From the NCBI GenBank assembly GCA_035554115.1, contig DATMIW010000006.1:1-64000 (forward strand): a DNA stretch of 64,000 nucleotides, in the 5' to 3' direction. The notes beneath the pieces were generated by a model. That model was not told the origin of the DNA. It was given only the letters and a program-made list of their open reading frames with translations, and made no database searches. Below are positions 8,277-15,805 of the stretch, in pieces; the first letter of the stretch is position 1, and each line of letters begins with the position of its first letter. The position numbers and the translations under genes are program-made. This stretch comes from CAXTSE01 sp035554115 (GTDB lineage Bacteria; Actinomycetota; Actinomycetes; Actinomycetales; Microbacteriaceae).

Positions 8277-8744
8277 ATGGACAACATGAGCAGCTCAGAT
8301 GACTCGACCAGCTACCCCGTGACCAAGAGCGACGCCGAATGGCGTGAGCAACTCGATCCCAACCGCTTCGAGGTTTTGCGCGAAGCCGGCACCGAGCCCG
8401 CATGGACGGGCGAGTTGCTCGACGAGCACCGCGACGGCTCGTTCAGCTGCGCAGCCTGCGGGGCCGAGCTGTTCGCGAGCGGCACCAAGTTCGAATCTGG
8501 ATCCGGCTGGCCGAGCTTCTATGACGCCATCCCCGGTTCGGTGGATCTGATCACCGACAACTCCTACGGAATGACCCGCACCGAGGTGCGCTGTGCGAAC
8601 TGTGGATCACACCTCGGCCATCTCTTCGACGACGCCTTCAGCACGCCAACCGGGATGCGGTACTGCATGAACTCGTTGGCCCTGGAGTTCGCGCCGAGCG
8701 ACGATGCAGCCGCTGGAGCGGCCGAGGCACCTGCCGAAAGCTGA
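8277..8744 (+). CDS. msrB: Peptide-methionine (R)-S-oxide reductase
   Basis: 155 residues. It reduces the R epimer of methionine sulfoxide in proteins, using thioredoxin. Two zinc-binding CxxC pairs are visible (CAAC about 56-59 and CANC about 105-108), plus SGSGWPSFY and the catalytic cysteine in RYCMNS (about 128). An Ala/Glu-rich tail is extra. The ATG at 8277 is preceded by GAGGGG; a second ATG at 8286 is possible. It is a lone gene followed by tRNA-Thr. Confidence 0.97.
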   Translation: MDNMSSSDDSTSYPVTKSDAEWREQLDPNRFEVLREAGTEPAWTGELLDEHRDGSFSCAACGAELFASGTKFESGSGWPSFYDAIPGSVDLITDNSYGMTRTEVRCANCGSHLGHLFDDAFSTPTGMRYCMNSLALEFAPSDDAAAGAAEAPAES

Positions 8745-8775
8745 CCCTCAGCCCCGATAGACTGTCCGCTGGCTT

Positions 8776-8849
8776 GCCCCCTTAGCTCAGCTGGCCAGAG
8801 CACCGCTCTTGTAAAGCGGGGGTCGTCGGTTCGAATCCGACAGGGGGCT
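8776..8849 (+). tRNA. tRNA-Thr (anticodon TGT)
   Basis: A 74-base cloverleaf: acceptor arms GCCCCCT/AGGGGGC, D-arm AGCTCAGC, anticodon loop CTTGTAA with TGT at 8810-8812, T-loop GGTTCGAATCC. CCA is not encoded. Confidence 0.96.
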
Positions 8850-8953
8850 CTTCGAAACCGATCAATAGTGGTCGCCAACATCGCCGACCGACCGGGACTA
8901 CCCCAAGACATGCCCCACGAGTACCCTGCCCGTATCTGACGAAGGAGACGCTC

Positions 8954-9580
8954 GTGTCTGGTGACATCAACATCGACCTTTTCACCACGCTCGACGGGGT
9001 CTCGCAGGCTCCCGGCGGCCCGGAAGAGGATCCCGAAGGCGGGTTCGCGTTCGGCGGCTGGCAAGCGCCTCTGATCGATGAAACGGTCGGATCCCAGGTC
9101 ATGGAAGGAATGCAGGGCATGGATGCGCTGCTCCTCGGCCGCCGCACCTACGACATCTTTGCCTCGTACTGGCCGCATCAACTCGACGGGCCAGATGCCG
9201 AAATTGCGCGAGCCTTGGACGGCATCCCGAAGTACGTGGCGTCGCGCGGCACGCCCGAACTGAGTTGGCGCGATTCCCACCTGCTCGGCAGCGATCTTCC
9301 CGCCGAAATCGCAACGCTCCGTGAGCGGCACCGCAACATCCACGTAATTGGAAGCATTGATTTCGCCCGCACGCTCGTGACAGAAGGGCTCTTCGACCGC
9401 CTGAATCTGTGGGTGTATCCCATCGTGTTGGGTGCCGGCAAGCGCCTGTTCCCGGATGACGGCCCGCCGCTGGGCCTCACACTTTTGGAGCCGCCCGTAT
9501 CTTCAGAGAACGGGGCCCTTCTGCTGCGCTATAGACCGACCGGTGTGCCCCCGACGACTGGCGACATGACTCGCGCCTGA
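8954..9580 (+). CDS. Dihydrofolate reductase-family protein (RibD C-terminal fold)
   Basis: 208 residues with a DHFR-like NADPH-binding fold: start strand NIDLFTTLDGV, LLLGRRTYDIF (about 57-67), IHVIGSIDFARTL (about 133-145), and NLWVYPIVLGAGKRLF (about 154-169), which is the hallmark of the RibD C-terminal family. Such proteins are annotated as pyrimidine reductases but most are stand-alone oxidoreductases of unknown substrate; no riboflavin genes are nearby. The start is GTG with GAAGGAG 9 bases upstream. The permease gene follows after 15 bases. Confidence 0.88.
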   Translation: MSGDINIDLFTTLDGVSQAPGGPEEDPEGGFAFGGWQAPLIDETVGSQVMEGMQGMDALLLGRRTYDIFASYWPHQLDGPDAEIARALDGIPKYVASRGTPELSWRDSHLLGSDLPAEIATLRERHRNIHVIGSIDFARTLVTEGLFDRLNLWVYPIVLGAGKRLFPDDGPPLGLTLLEPPVSSENGALLLRYRPTGVPPTTGDMTRA

Positions 9581-9595
9581 CGAAGGCGAGGACCC

Positions 9596-10855
9596 ATGTC
9601 CACGCAGCCAACGCTCCAGCGCCGCCTTAATACGGCCGATGCCGTCTTCATCGGACTCGGATCGATGATCGGCGCCGGGGTGTTCGCCGCGTTCACCCCG
9701 GCCGCGCAAGCCGCTGGCGCAGGCCTCCTCATCGGGCTGGCGGTCGCGGCACTGGTCGCCGTCTGCAACGCCCTCGCATCGGCACAACTCGCCACCGCAT
9801 TCCCCACCTCTGGAGGCACCTACGTCTACGGTCGCGAGCAACTCGGCCCGTGGTGGGGGTTCCTAGCGGGCTGGAGTTTCGTTATCGGAAAGACCGCGAG
9901 CTGCGCGGCGATGGCCATCACCTTTGCGAGCTACGCCGCCCCATCCGGTTGGGAAAAGCCCATTGCCGTTCTCGCAGTAGCCGGGCTGGCGGCCGTGAAC
10001 TACCGAGGGGTGACCCGCACCGCGCAGCTGACGCGCATCATCGTGGTCCTGGTCGCGGCATCCCTGGCAATCGTGGTCGCCGCATCGGGCGCATCCGGTC
10101 TGCCGTTCCTGCAGGACCTCGACACCTCGCAGCTGCTGGCGAAAGGGCCCTACGGCCTCCTGCAGTCGGCTGGTCTGCTGTTCTTCGCGTTCGCGGGCTA
10201 TGCACGCGTCGCGACAATGGGCGAAGAGGTCAAAAGCCCAACGCGCACAATCCCACGGGCGATCATCATCGCGCTGTCGATCACGGTAGTTATTTATGGA
10301 ATCGTCGGCGTCACTCTTCTAAGCACCCTGGGCGCCCACGGCCTTGCCGAATCGACGGCCCCGCTTCGGGATGCGGCGACTTCGGGCGGCTGGGCGTGGA
10401 CTGCGCCGGTCGTCACCGTAGGTGCAGCCCTCGCGTCACTCGGCGCCCTGTTTGCCCTGATCGCGGGAATCGGACGCACAACTTTGGCGATGGCGAGAGA
10501 AGGAGATCTTCCTCGGTGGCTGGCCGCTGTTCACCCGCGCTTCCACGTCCCGCACCGTGCCGAGGTCGTCCTTGCTCTTGTGGTCGTGGCCCTCGTGCTC
10601 ACCCTCGACCTGCGCGGAGCTATCGGATTCTCGTCATTCGGCGTTCTGCTGTATTACTTCGTCGCCAATCTGTCCGCCTTCTCGCAGCTCCGCGAGCGTC
10701 GACTATTTCCGCGGGCGCTGTTCGTGGTCGGAGGGCTCGGCTGCGTCGTCCTGGTGAGCACGCTTCCGCTGGCATCCATCGTGGGAGGGCTTGTCGTGCT
10801 CGCAGTCGGGTTCGCGTACCGAAGCATCCGCAGCATCCGGAACCGACCTCGATGA
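9596..10855 (+). CDS. APC-family amino acid permease
   Basis: A 419-residue integral membrane protein with about 12 hydrophobic segments. The first helix carries the substrate-site signature FIGLGSMIGAGVF (about 18-30) typical of the amino acid-polyamine-organocation superfamily; helix 6 region LLFFAFAGYARVATMGEEV (about 195-213) is also characteristic. The substrate cannot be told from sequence. It is close behind the reductase gene and converges on the next gene, with one base between the stops. Confidence 0.9.
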   Translation: MSTQPTLQRRLNTADAVFIGLGSMIGAGVFAAFTPAAQAAGAGLLIGLAVAALVAVCNALASAQLATAFPTSGGTYVYGREQLGPWWGFLAGWSFVIGKTASCAAMAITFASYAAPSGWEKPIAVLAVAGLAAVNYRGVTRTAQLTRIIVVLVAASLAIVVAASGASGLPFLQDLDTSQLLAKGPYGLLQSAGLLFFAFAGYARVATMGEEVKSPTRTIPRAIIIALSITVVIYGIVGVTLLSTLGAHGLAESTAPLRDAATSGGWAWTAPVVTVGAALASLGALFALIAGIGRTTLAMAREGDLPRWLAAVHPRFHVPHRAEVVLALVVVALVLTLDLRGAIGFSSFGVLLYYFVANLSAFSQLRERRLFPRALFVVGGLGCVVLVSTLPLASIVGGLVVLAVGFAYRSIRSIRNRPR

Positions 10856-10856
10856 C

Positions 10857-11768
10857 CTAGGGGGCCGGCGTCGCCGACGGTGACGGCGAGGGGGTCGAGC
10901 TGGACTTCTTTGCGAAGGTCTGCCCCGCAGCAAGCTGCACGAACTGCGCGAACTCGACAGCCGTCGATTTCGATGTGTACGAATACGCCGACCCGTTGAC
11001 GACAACGGTCAGAGGCCCGGGAATAGCGTCGAGTTCGGTGTTCGGCAGCGGTCCGGCGAGCGCCCGTGAGGTCGCCGCCTGCACCCAACTCTTGAACCGC
11101 TGACCGTGGATGCACTCGCCGATTGTCGACAGCGACCGCACGCCCGCGTCCTTGGCGCGGTCGATGAGCTGCTCATCGCTCAGCCCGGCCGTGCCCTCTT
11201 TCGGCTGGTCACTGAGCAATGAAGTGTGGAAGCGATAGAAGGTGTCAGGCGAATATTGCGCCACACATGCCGCGGCATTGGCCGCACGCAGCGAATACTG
11301 CGTCCCGGCGGAATTGGTGGTGAGCAGCGCCACGGGGTGCACTTCGACCGTCGCCGCGCCCGACGTCAGCCAGCCCGTCAGCTGCGCTCCGTTGCTTCGC
11401 TGGAACGCACCGCAGCGTTCACACAGGTAGTCGACATAGATCCGGATGTCGGTGACCGACGGATCATTGGCAGCAAACGCCCGAGGGGTGGCTCCCGGCG
11501 CTAGCCCAACGGTGCGCTCGGCTGCCTCACCCACACCCATCTTGATGCCGTCGCTGAGCATATTGGCGGGGCCGCGTTGTGTGCGCGTGCCCTGCGAGAG
11601 TGCCAAAGCCGTGACCACGGCCACGATGACGAGCACTGACCCGACCACGATCCCCGCGCCCATCAGCCGGCGACGGCGATCCATCTTCTTTTGTTCGTCA
11701 CGTAGTTGGAGGGCCCGCTCGCGAGCGGCCTCCCGCGCGCTGACAACGTCGTCGGCGAGGTCGGTCAC
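10857..11768 (-). CDS. Membrane-anchored DsbA/thioredoxin-fold protein
   Basis: 303 residues: a cytoplasmic coiled N-terminus (about 1-34), one membrane helix (about 36-58), and an external thioredoxin-like DSBA domain. The redox motif is CERC in YVDYLCERCGAF (about 115-120), matching the CxxC of thiol oxidoreductases, with a further Cys pair later (AAACVAQ and GECIHG). A Ser/Thr/Pro tail follows. It probably handles disulfides in exported proteins, like actinobacterial DsbA-like proteins; whether it is oxidase or isomerase is not evident. Confidence 0.87.
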   Translation of the reverse strand: MTDLADDVVSAREAARERALQLRDEQKKMDRRRRLMGAGIVVGSVLVIVAVVTALALSQGTRTQRGPANMLSDGIKMGVGEAAERTVGLAPGATPRAFAANDPSVTDIRIYVDYLCERCGAFQRSNGAQLTGWLTSGAATVEVHPVALLTTNSAGTQYSLRAANAAACVAQYSPDTFYRFHTSLLSDQPKEGTAGLSDEQLIDRAKDAGVRSLSTIGECIHGQRFKSWVQAATSRALAGPLPNTELDAIPGPLTVVVNGSAYSYTSKSTAVEFAQFVQLAAGQTFAKKSSSTPSPSPSATPAP

Positions 11769-11977
11769 AGAGTTTCTCGTTCCGGTTCGGGACGGGCGAT
11801 TGCCTCAAACTATCGTCTTGGATAGGAACGGGCAAAGTGAACAGATCCGTCTACGAACCGATCGAGCGGAAACTCAGGAGGCTCGCGTAGCCTCGTGGTG
11901 ACGGCACCTTCCGGCGTCGTCGTTTTCCCTCACTTGGATCGTCCGGCACGTACCTGTCGGTGAAGGAGTAGTTCAGC

Positions 11978-13078
11978 ATGTCTTCTGTCATATTTGACCA
12001 CGCATCCCGCCTCTATCCGGGCTCAACTCGCCCGGCTGTCGACAGCATCGATCTCGAGGTCGCCGACGGCGAGTTCCTCGTTTTGGTCGGCCCGTCCGGT
12101 TGCGGCAAATCCACCATGCTCCGGATGCTCGCCGGACTCGAAGAAGTCACCTCCGGGCGCATCCTGATCGGCAATCGAGATGTGACCGCCGTTCCCGCGA
12201 AAGACCGCGACATTGCGATGGTCTTTCAGAACTACGCGCTCTACCCGCATATGACCGTCGCAGAGAACATGGGCTTCGCCCTCAAAATCGCGGGAGTCGG
12301 CAAAGACGAGCGCGCCGCGCGCGTTCTCGAGGCGGCTCGTCTGCTCGACCTCGAAGAGTATTTGGGCCGCAAACCGAAAGCCCTTTCGGGTGGGCAACGG
12401 CAGCGGGTCGCCATGGGTCGCGCCATTGTGCGTCAACCGCAGGTGTTCCTGATGGACGAACCTCTCTCGAACCTCGACGCACAGCTGCGGGTGCAGACGC
12501 GCGTGCAGATCGCGGCCCTGCAGCGGCGTCTTGGCGTCACAACCGTCTACGTCACGCACGACCAGACGGAGGCGCTCTCGATGGCCGACCGCATCGCCGT
12601 CTTGAAAGATGGGGTGCTGCAGCAAGTGGGCACGCCGACCGAGCTGTACGAGACTCCGGTCAATGCCTTCGTTGCGGGCTTCATCGGCACACCCGCCATG
12701 AACCTGTTCTCGGCCGACCTGGTCGACGGCGGCATCAGCTTCGGCTCGGCTTTCGTTCCGATCGACCGTGACACGGTGGCGGATGCGACGGGCTCCGCGC
12801 TGACGGTGGGCGTGCGGTCCGAAGATCTGACCATCGCATCCGACGGCATCGGCCTGCCCGTGACGGTCGACCTCGTCGAGGCCGTGGGACCGGACAGCCA
12901 CATCTACGGACACGCGACTGTTGCCGGGTCTCGTGTGCAGATCGTGGTCCGCTCGGACGGACGCGCGCATCCGGAAGTCGGCGAGACGATAACCGTTGCA
13001 CCCGTGCCCGATCGCGTGCACACTTTCGATACCGCTACCGGACAGCGTCTCGGCTCGCCGCGCGCAGCAGCCGCCTAA
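11978..13078 (+). CDS. ugpC: Sugar ABC transporter ATP-binding protein (UgpC/MsiK type)
   Basis: 366 residues: nucleotide-binding domain with Walker A GPSGCGKST (about 39-47), Q-loop VFQNYALYPHM, signature LSGGQRQRVAMGRA, Walker B VFLMDEPLSNLDA and switch VTHDQTEALSMADR, followed by a TOBE/MalK-type regulatory domain (about 240-366). This is the ATPase that energises carbohydrate importers. No permease or binding-protein genes are near, so it is probably a shared ATPase serving several importers, as MsiK does in Streptomyces. The gene is followed after 5 bases by the DUF4032 gene. The GGAG upstream supports the ATG. Confidence 0.93.
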   Translation: MSSVIFDHASRLYPGSTRPAVDSIDLEVADGEFLVLVGPSGCGKSTMLRMLAGLEEVTSGRILIGNRDVTAVPAKDRDIAMVFQNYALYPHMTVAENMGFALKIAGVGKDERAARVLEAARLLDLEEYLGRKPKALSGGQRQRVAMGRAIVRQPQVFLMDEPLSNLDAQLRVQTRVQIAALQRRLGVTTVYVTHDQTEALSMADRIAVLKDGVLQQVGTPTELYETPVNAFVAGFIGTPAMNLFSADLVDGGISFGSAFVPIDRDTVADATGSALTVGVRSEDLTIASDGIGLPVTVDLVEAVGPDSHIYGHATVAGSRVQIVVRSDGRAHPEVGETITVAPVPDRVHTFDTATGQRLGSPRAAAA

Positions 13079-13083
13079 CGCGC

Positions 13084-14427
13084 GTGGCCCAGCTCCCCGC
13101 TCTCTCGATCACCTCGGCCGTGCCCGACCCGGCACTGCTCGACCTGCCCTGGAACCTGCCCCTCGACCTCTGGCCTGAGGAGAACATCGCGATATTGCCG
13201 AAAGGCATTTCGCGGCACCTCGTGCGGTTTGTGCACCTCGACGGTTTCGTGATCGCGATCAAAGAGACCTCGGCCGAATTGGCCCGGCGCGAATACGATC
13301 TGCTGCGTTCGCTGCAGCGGCTTGCCATCCCGTGCGTCGAGCCGCTGGCCGTCGTCACCGACCGGCCCACCGCATCCGGAGAGCATCTGGATTCCGCCCT
13401 GGTCACGCGGCACCTGGAGTTCTCGCTCCCCTATCGCGCGCTGTACTCGCAGGCGCTGCGGCCCGCCACCGCAACCCGCCTGGTCGACGCTCTGGCCGTG
13501 CTGCTGGCGCGGGTACACCTGGCCGGGTTTTTCTGGGGCGATGTGTCGCTGTCGAACACGCTGTTCCGTCGCGACGCTGGCGCCTTCGCGGCCTACCTGG
13601 TGGATGCCGAAACCGGCACCCTGCACGAGTCCGGTCTCTCAGACGGCCAGCGCGACCACGACCTCGAAATCGGGCGCATCAACATCGCCGGTGAGTTGCT
13701 CGATCTGCAGGCGGGCGGGCGGCTGGATGACGAAATCGACCCGGTCGCGGTGGCGGACGGGATCGTGGCGGCCTACCGATCTCTGTGGACGGAGCTCACG
13801 GAATCCGAGTCATTCCCGGCGTCAGAGCGGTGGCGCATCAATCGCCGCGTCGACCGCCTGAACGCCCTCGGTTTCGATATCGAAGAGCTGTCGATCAGCC
13901 AAGACAGCGACGGCACCCATGTGCACATTCAACCGAAGGTGGTGGATGCCGGGCACCATTCCCGCAGGCTGCTGCGGCTTACCGGGCTGGACGCCGGCGA
14001 AAACCAGGCGCGGCGACTGCTGAACGACCTGGACGCGCACCGAGCGAGCAAGCATGACGCGGGTGACGGGTCTCCGGGGCCCAGCGGTTCCGCCTCGGAC
14101 GAAGAGATGCTCGCCCACGACTGGCTAGCGAATGTTTTCGAGCCCGTGATTCGGGCGATCCCCAGGGACCTGCGCGGCAAACTCGAGCCCGCCGAGGTGT
14201 TCCATCAGCTGCTCGAGCACCGCTGGTATCGCTCGCAGAACGAGAACCGCAGCGTTCCGCTTGAGGAGGCCCTGGCGTCCTACCTCGAAGGCGTGCTGCG
14301 ACACCGCCGCGACGAGCTGATGATGGTCGACCCTCCCACCGGAGCCTTCACCGCGCCGATCAACCTCCGCAGTGCCGAGCCCGAGATCGACGAAGACACC
14401 GACGCCGACTGGCGCGACAAGGTGTAG
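13084..14427 (+). CDS. DUF4032 kinase-like protein
   Basis: A 447-residue GTG-start protein. The N-terminal half resembles the lipopolysaccharide-kinase/RIO-like fold: VIAIKETS (Lys, about 60), ARREYDLLRSL (Glu) and the catalytic-loop-like FFWGDVSLSNTLF (about 152-164, D-x-x-x-x-N), then LVDAET as a metal-binding-like motif. The C-terminal half is the DUF4032 domain (about 240-410). It follows the UgpC-type ATPase gene by 5 bases, an arrangement I recall in other Actinobacteria, which hints at a link with sugar uptake. Substrate unknown. Confidence 0.85.
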   Translation: MAQLPALSITSAVPDPALLDLPWNLPLDLWPEENIAILPKGISRHLVRFVHLDGFVIAIKETSAELARREYDLLRSLQRLAIPCVEPLAVVTDRPTASGEHLDSALVTRHLEFSLPYRALYSQALRPATATRLVDALAVLLARVHLAGFFWGDVSLSNTLFRRDAGAFAAYLVDAETGTLHESGLSDGQRDHDLEIGRINIAGELLDLQAGGRLDDEIDPVAVADGIVAAYRSLWTELTESESFPASERWRINRRVDRLNALGFDIEELSISQDSDGTHVHIQPKVVDAGHHSRRLLRLTGLDAGENQARRLLNDLDAHRASKHDAGDGSPGPSGSASDEEMLAHDWLANVFEPVIRAIPRDLRGKLEPAEVFHQLLEHRWYRSQNENRSVPLEEALASYLEGVLRHRRDELMMVDPPTGAFTAPINLRSAEPEIDEDTDADWRDKV

Positions 14428-14489
14428 CTAGGCGGCAGGCGGCGTATGTGACAGCTGATTCGGCTGTGAGGGCGCGCGCTGTGTCACGC

Positions 14490-14786
14490 TCACGATCGCG
14501 TGAGGTCGTAGAGAATGTCGGCGAGCTCATCCAATCGTTCACGCGCCGATTCGGACGAGTATGTGGAGCCGGGCGCGGGGTTGAGTGAGAGGTCCATGAG
14601 ACCACCCATTCCAAGCACGACGCTATGGAGTTCTTCCGTGACCTGTCCTCGCGCATCATCCACTGCTTCATCAGCCTTGAGTGTGGTAACCCGCTCACGC
14701 AGCCATTCCGCTCTATCCGGGTGACCGCATTGCTCCAGGAGATCAATAATCTCGGAGACCACGCCAACCAGGTTCTTCGCAGTCAT
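14490..14786 (-). CDS. Small hypothetical protein, possible immunity-cluster member
   Basis: 98 residues, predicted all-helical and acidic, with LLEQCGHPDRAEWLRERV near the N-terminus; this G-x-x-x-x-AEWL pattern recalls the DUF6966 type of small protein. A good AAGGAGG lies 7 bases before the ATG. It is the last of four small minus-strand genes following the RHS toxin gene, and such clusters usually hold immunity proteins. Function not known. Confidence 0.7.
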   Translation of the reverse strand: MTAKNLVGVVSEIIDLLEQCGHPDRAEWLRERVTTLKADEAVDDARGQVTEELHSVVLGMGGLMDLSLNPAPGSTYSSESARERLDELADILYDLTRS

Positions 14787-14846
14787 TGCAGCGCCTCCTT
14801 CCCCACTTTCGAATCACGACCATCCCTCAGGAACTTGTAACGAACT

Positions 14847-15089
14847 TCAGAGTTCAAGTTGCCTGCCGGTGCCGTCCGTGATCGTGACCGGCGCATCGGA
14901 TGTGAACACAAGCGTGATGCCACCCGTGACGTAACTCACTTCTACGTCACCCGACAATAAGGCCGCGGACTCTACGTACATGACAGTTCCACGCTCCAAC
15001 ACATGCTCAGTTCCCCAAGGTTCGAAATACACCTTGCATTGCGCTTCGTCGATGCACGTCAACGTCAGGTGGGGTTCGACAGGTTTCAT
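14847..15089 (-). CDS. Small hypothetical protein in the RHS island
   Basis: 80 residues from the ATG at 15089: beta-rich, with TLTCIDEAQCKVYFEPWGTEHVL and a tail DGTGRQLEL. Small proteins with an FEPWG motif occur beside polymorphic toxin genes in Actinobacteria, as far as I recall. GGAGG lies 14 bases upstream of 15089. A longer in-frame reading from 15149 would overlap the preceding gene and has its GGAGG about 22 bases away, so 15089 is preferred. Function unknown. Confidence 0.65.
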   Translation of the reverse strand: MKPVEPHLTLTCIDEAQCKVYFEPWGTEHVLERGTVMYVESAALLSGDVEVSYVTGGITLVFTSDAPVTITDGTGRQLEL

Positions 15090-15094
15090 GCTGA

Positions 15095-15412
15095 CTATTT
15101 CAACCTCCGGAGTCGTCGTTGACCCGACCGAATCCGACGAACCGCCCATACCAAAACGCCGAAGGCTGAACCTCCTTGCACGGCGCCTTCACTCTCTGGA
15201 GCCCAAAATGTGATCGAGACAGCCCGCGGATGGCTATCCGGAACGAGCTCTCCACCATCAAGAGTGGTGACCATGCCGCCTAGGGGGTCTCCTCCGAGAA
15301 CGGGGTTCGCAAAATAGAACAACAACGACCGAGTCCCCGAGGGCTGACTCTTGGCTAGGCCCCCGGATTCTGTGGACGCCAGCCAAAGTTCGGCTTTAAC
15401 GGTTAGTGACAT
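15095..15412 (-). CDS. EF-Tu C-terminal-domain-like small protein, likely frameshifted near its end
   Basis: 105 residues as read. The start MSLTVKAELWLASTESGG and later ITFWAPE and GSAF recall stand-alone proteins similar to domain III of elongation factor Tu. The last third reads as an unlikely basic tail. Skipping one base in the four-T run (minus strand, 15153-15156) gives FGVWYGRFVGFGRV and a stop at 15102-15100, which restores the usual F-x-x-x-x-GR-x-VG-x-G-x-V ending and ends just before the next gene. Either a real frameshift mutation or a sequencing error is likely. It lies in the small-gene cluster after the RHS toxin. Confidence 0.6.
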   Translation of the reverse strand: MSLTVKAELWLASTESGGLAKSQPSGTRSLLFYFANPVLGGDPLGGMVTTLDGGELVPDSHPRAVSITFWAPESEGAVQGGSAFGVLVWAVRRIRSGQRRLRRLK

Positions 15413-15457
15413 CTTGATCTAGCCTCGCTAGAAGCGAAACATTTCCATCTTCACGCC

Positions 15458-15805
15458 CTACCCGCCCTTGCCTTCAGACGGCTGGTCACCCAGGACCACC
15501 TCGATCCAGACCTCCGACGGCCAGAGCGCCACGACGGTTCCGGCGGACAAGTCGGATGGAGCACGATCGGAATCGTAGATCAGGTCCATCCGTGGATGGA
15601 CATTGTCACCGTCGATGTTGAAGGCCTCAAGCCCAAGGACAGTAGCTCCTTCTTTAGTGAGGGCCTCAACTAATCGCTCTGTCCCCGCTTGGGACACTAG
15701 GAGTTCGCTAGGGCCCCGCCATAGAAAATCAACCCCAAGCCTGAAGCAAGTGCCAATGATGCGGCGCTGACTCTCAGGGACGTTGCGCCACTCCTGAATT
15801 GTCAT
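15458..15805 (-). CDS. Probable immunity protein for the RHS tRNase toxin
   Basis: 115 residues from the ATG at 15805, which overlaps the toxin stop as ATGA, the coupling usual for toxin-immunity pairs. A longer in-frame start at 15841 would sit inside the toxin gene. The segment EGATVLGLEAFNIDGDNV followed by PRMDLIYDSD vaguely recalls the colicin E5 immunity protein (a G-x-x-x-LG-hydrophobic-acidic pattern, then an aspartate-rich stretch). It is acidic, as expected for a protein that mimics tRNA to block a basic RNase. Immunity is inferred from position and the toxin family. Confidence 0.7.
   Translation of the reverse strand: MTIQEWRNVPESQRRIIGTCFRLGVDFLWRGPSELLVSQAGTERLVEALTKEGATVLGLEAFNIDGDNVHPRMDLIYDSDRAPSDLSAGTVVALWPSEVWIEVVLGDQPSEGKGG

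Noticed and set aside
11836..11889. A 17-residue GTG frame (VNRSVYEPIERKLRRLA) before the ABC ATPase gene
   Set aside because: No strong ribosome site and no regulatory peptide hallmarks; likely chance.
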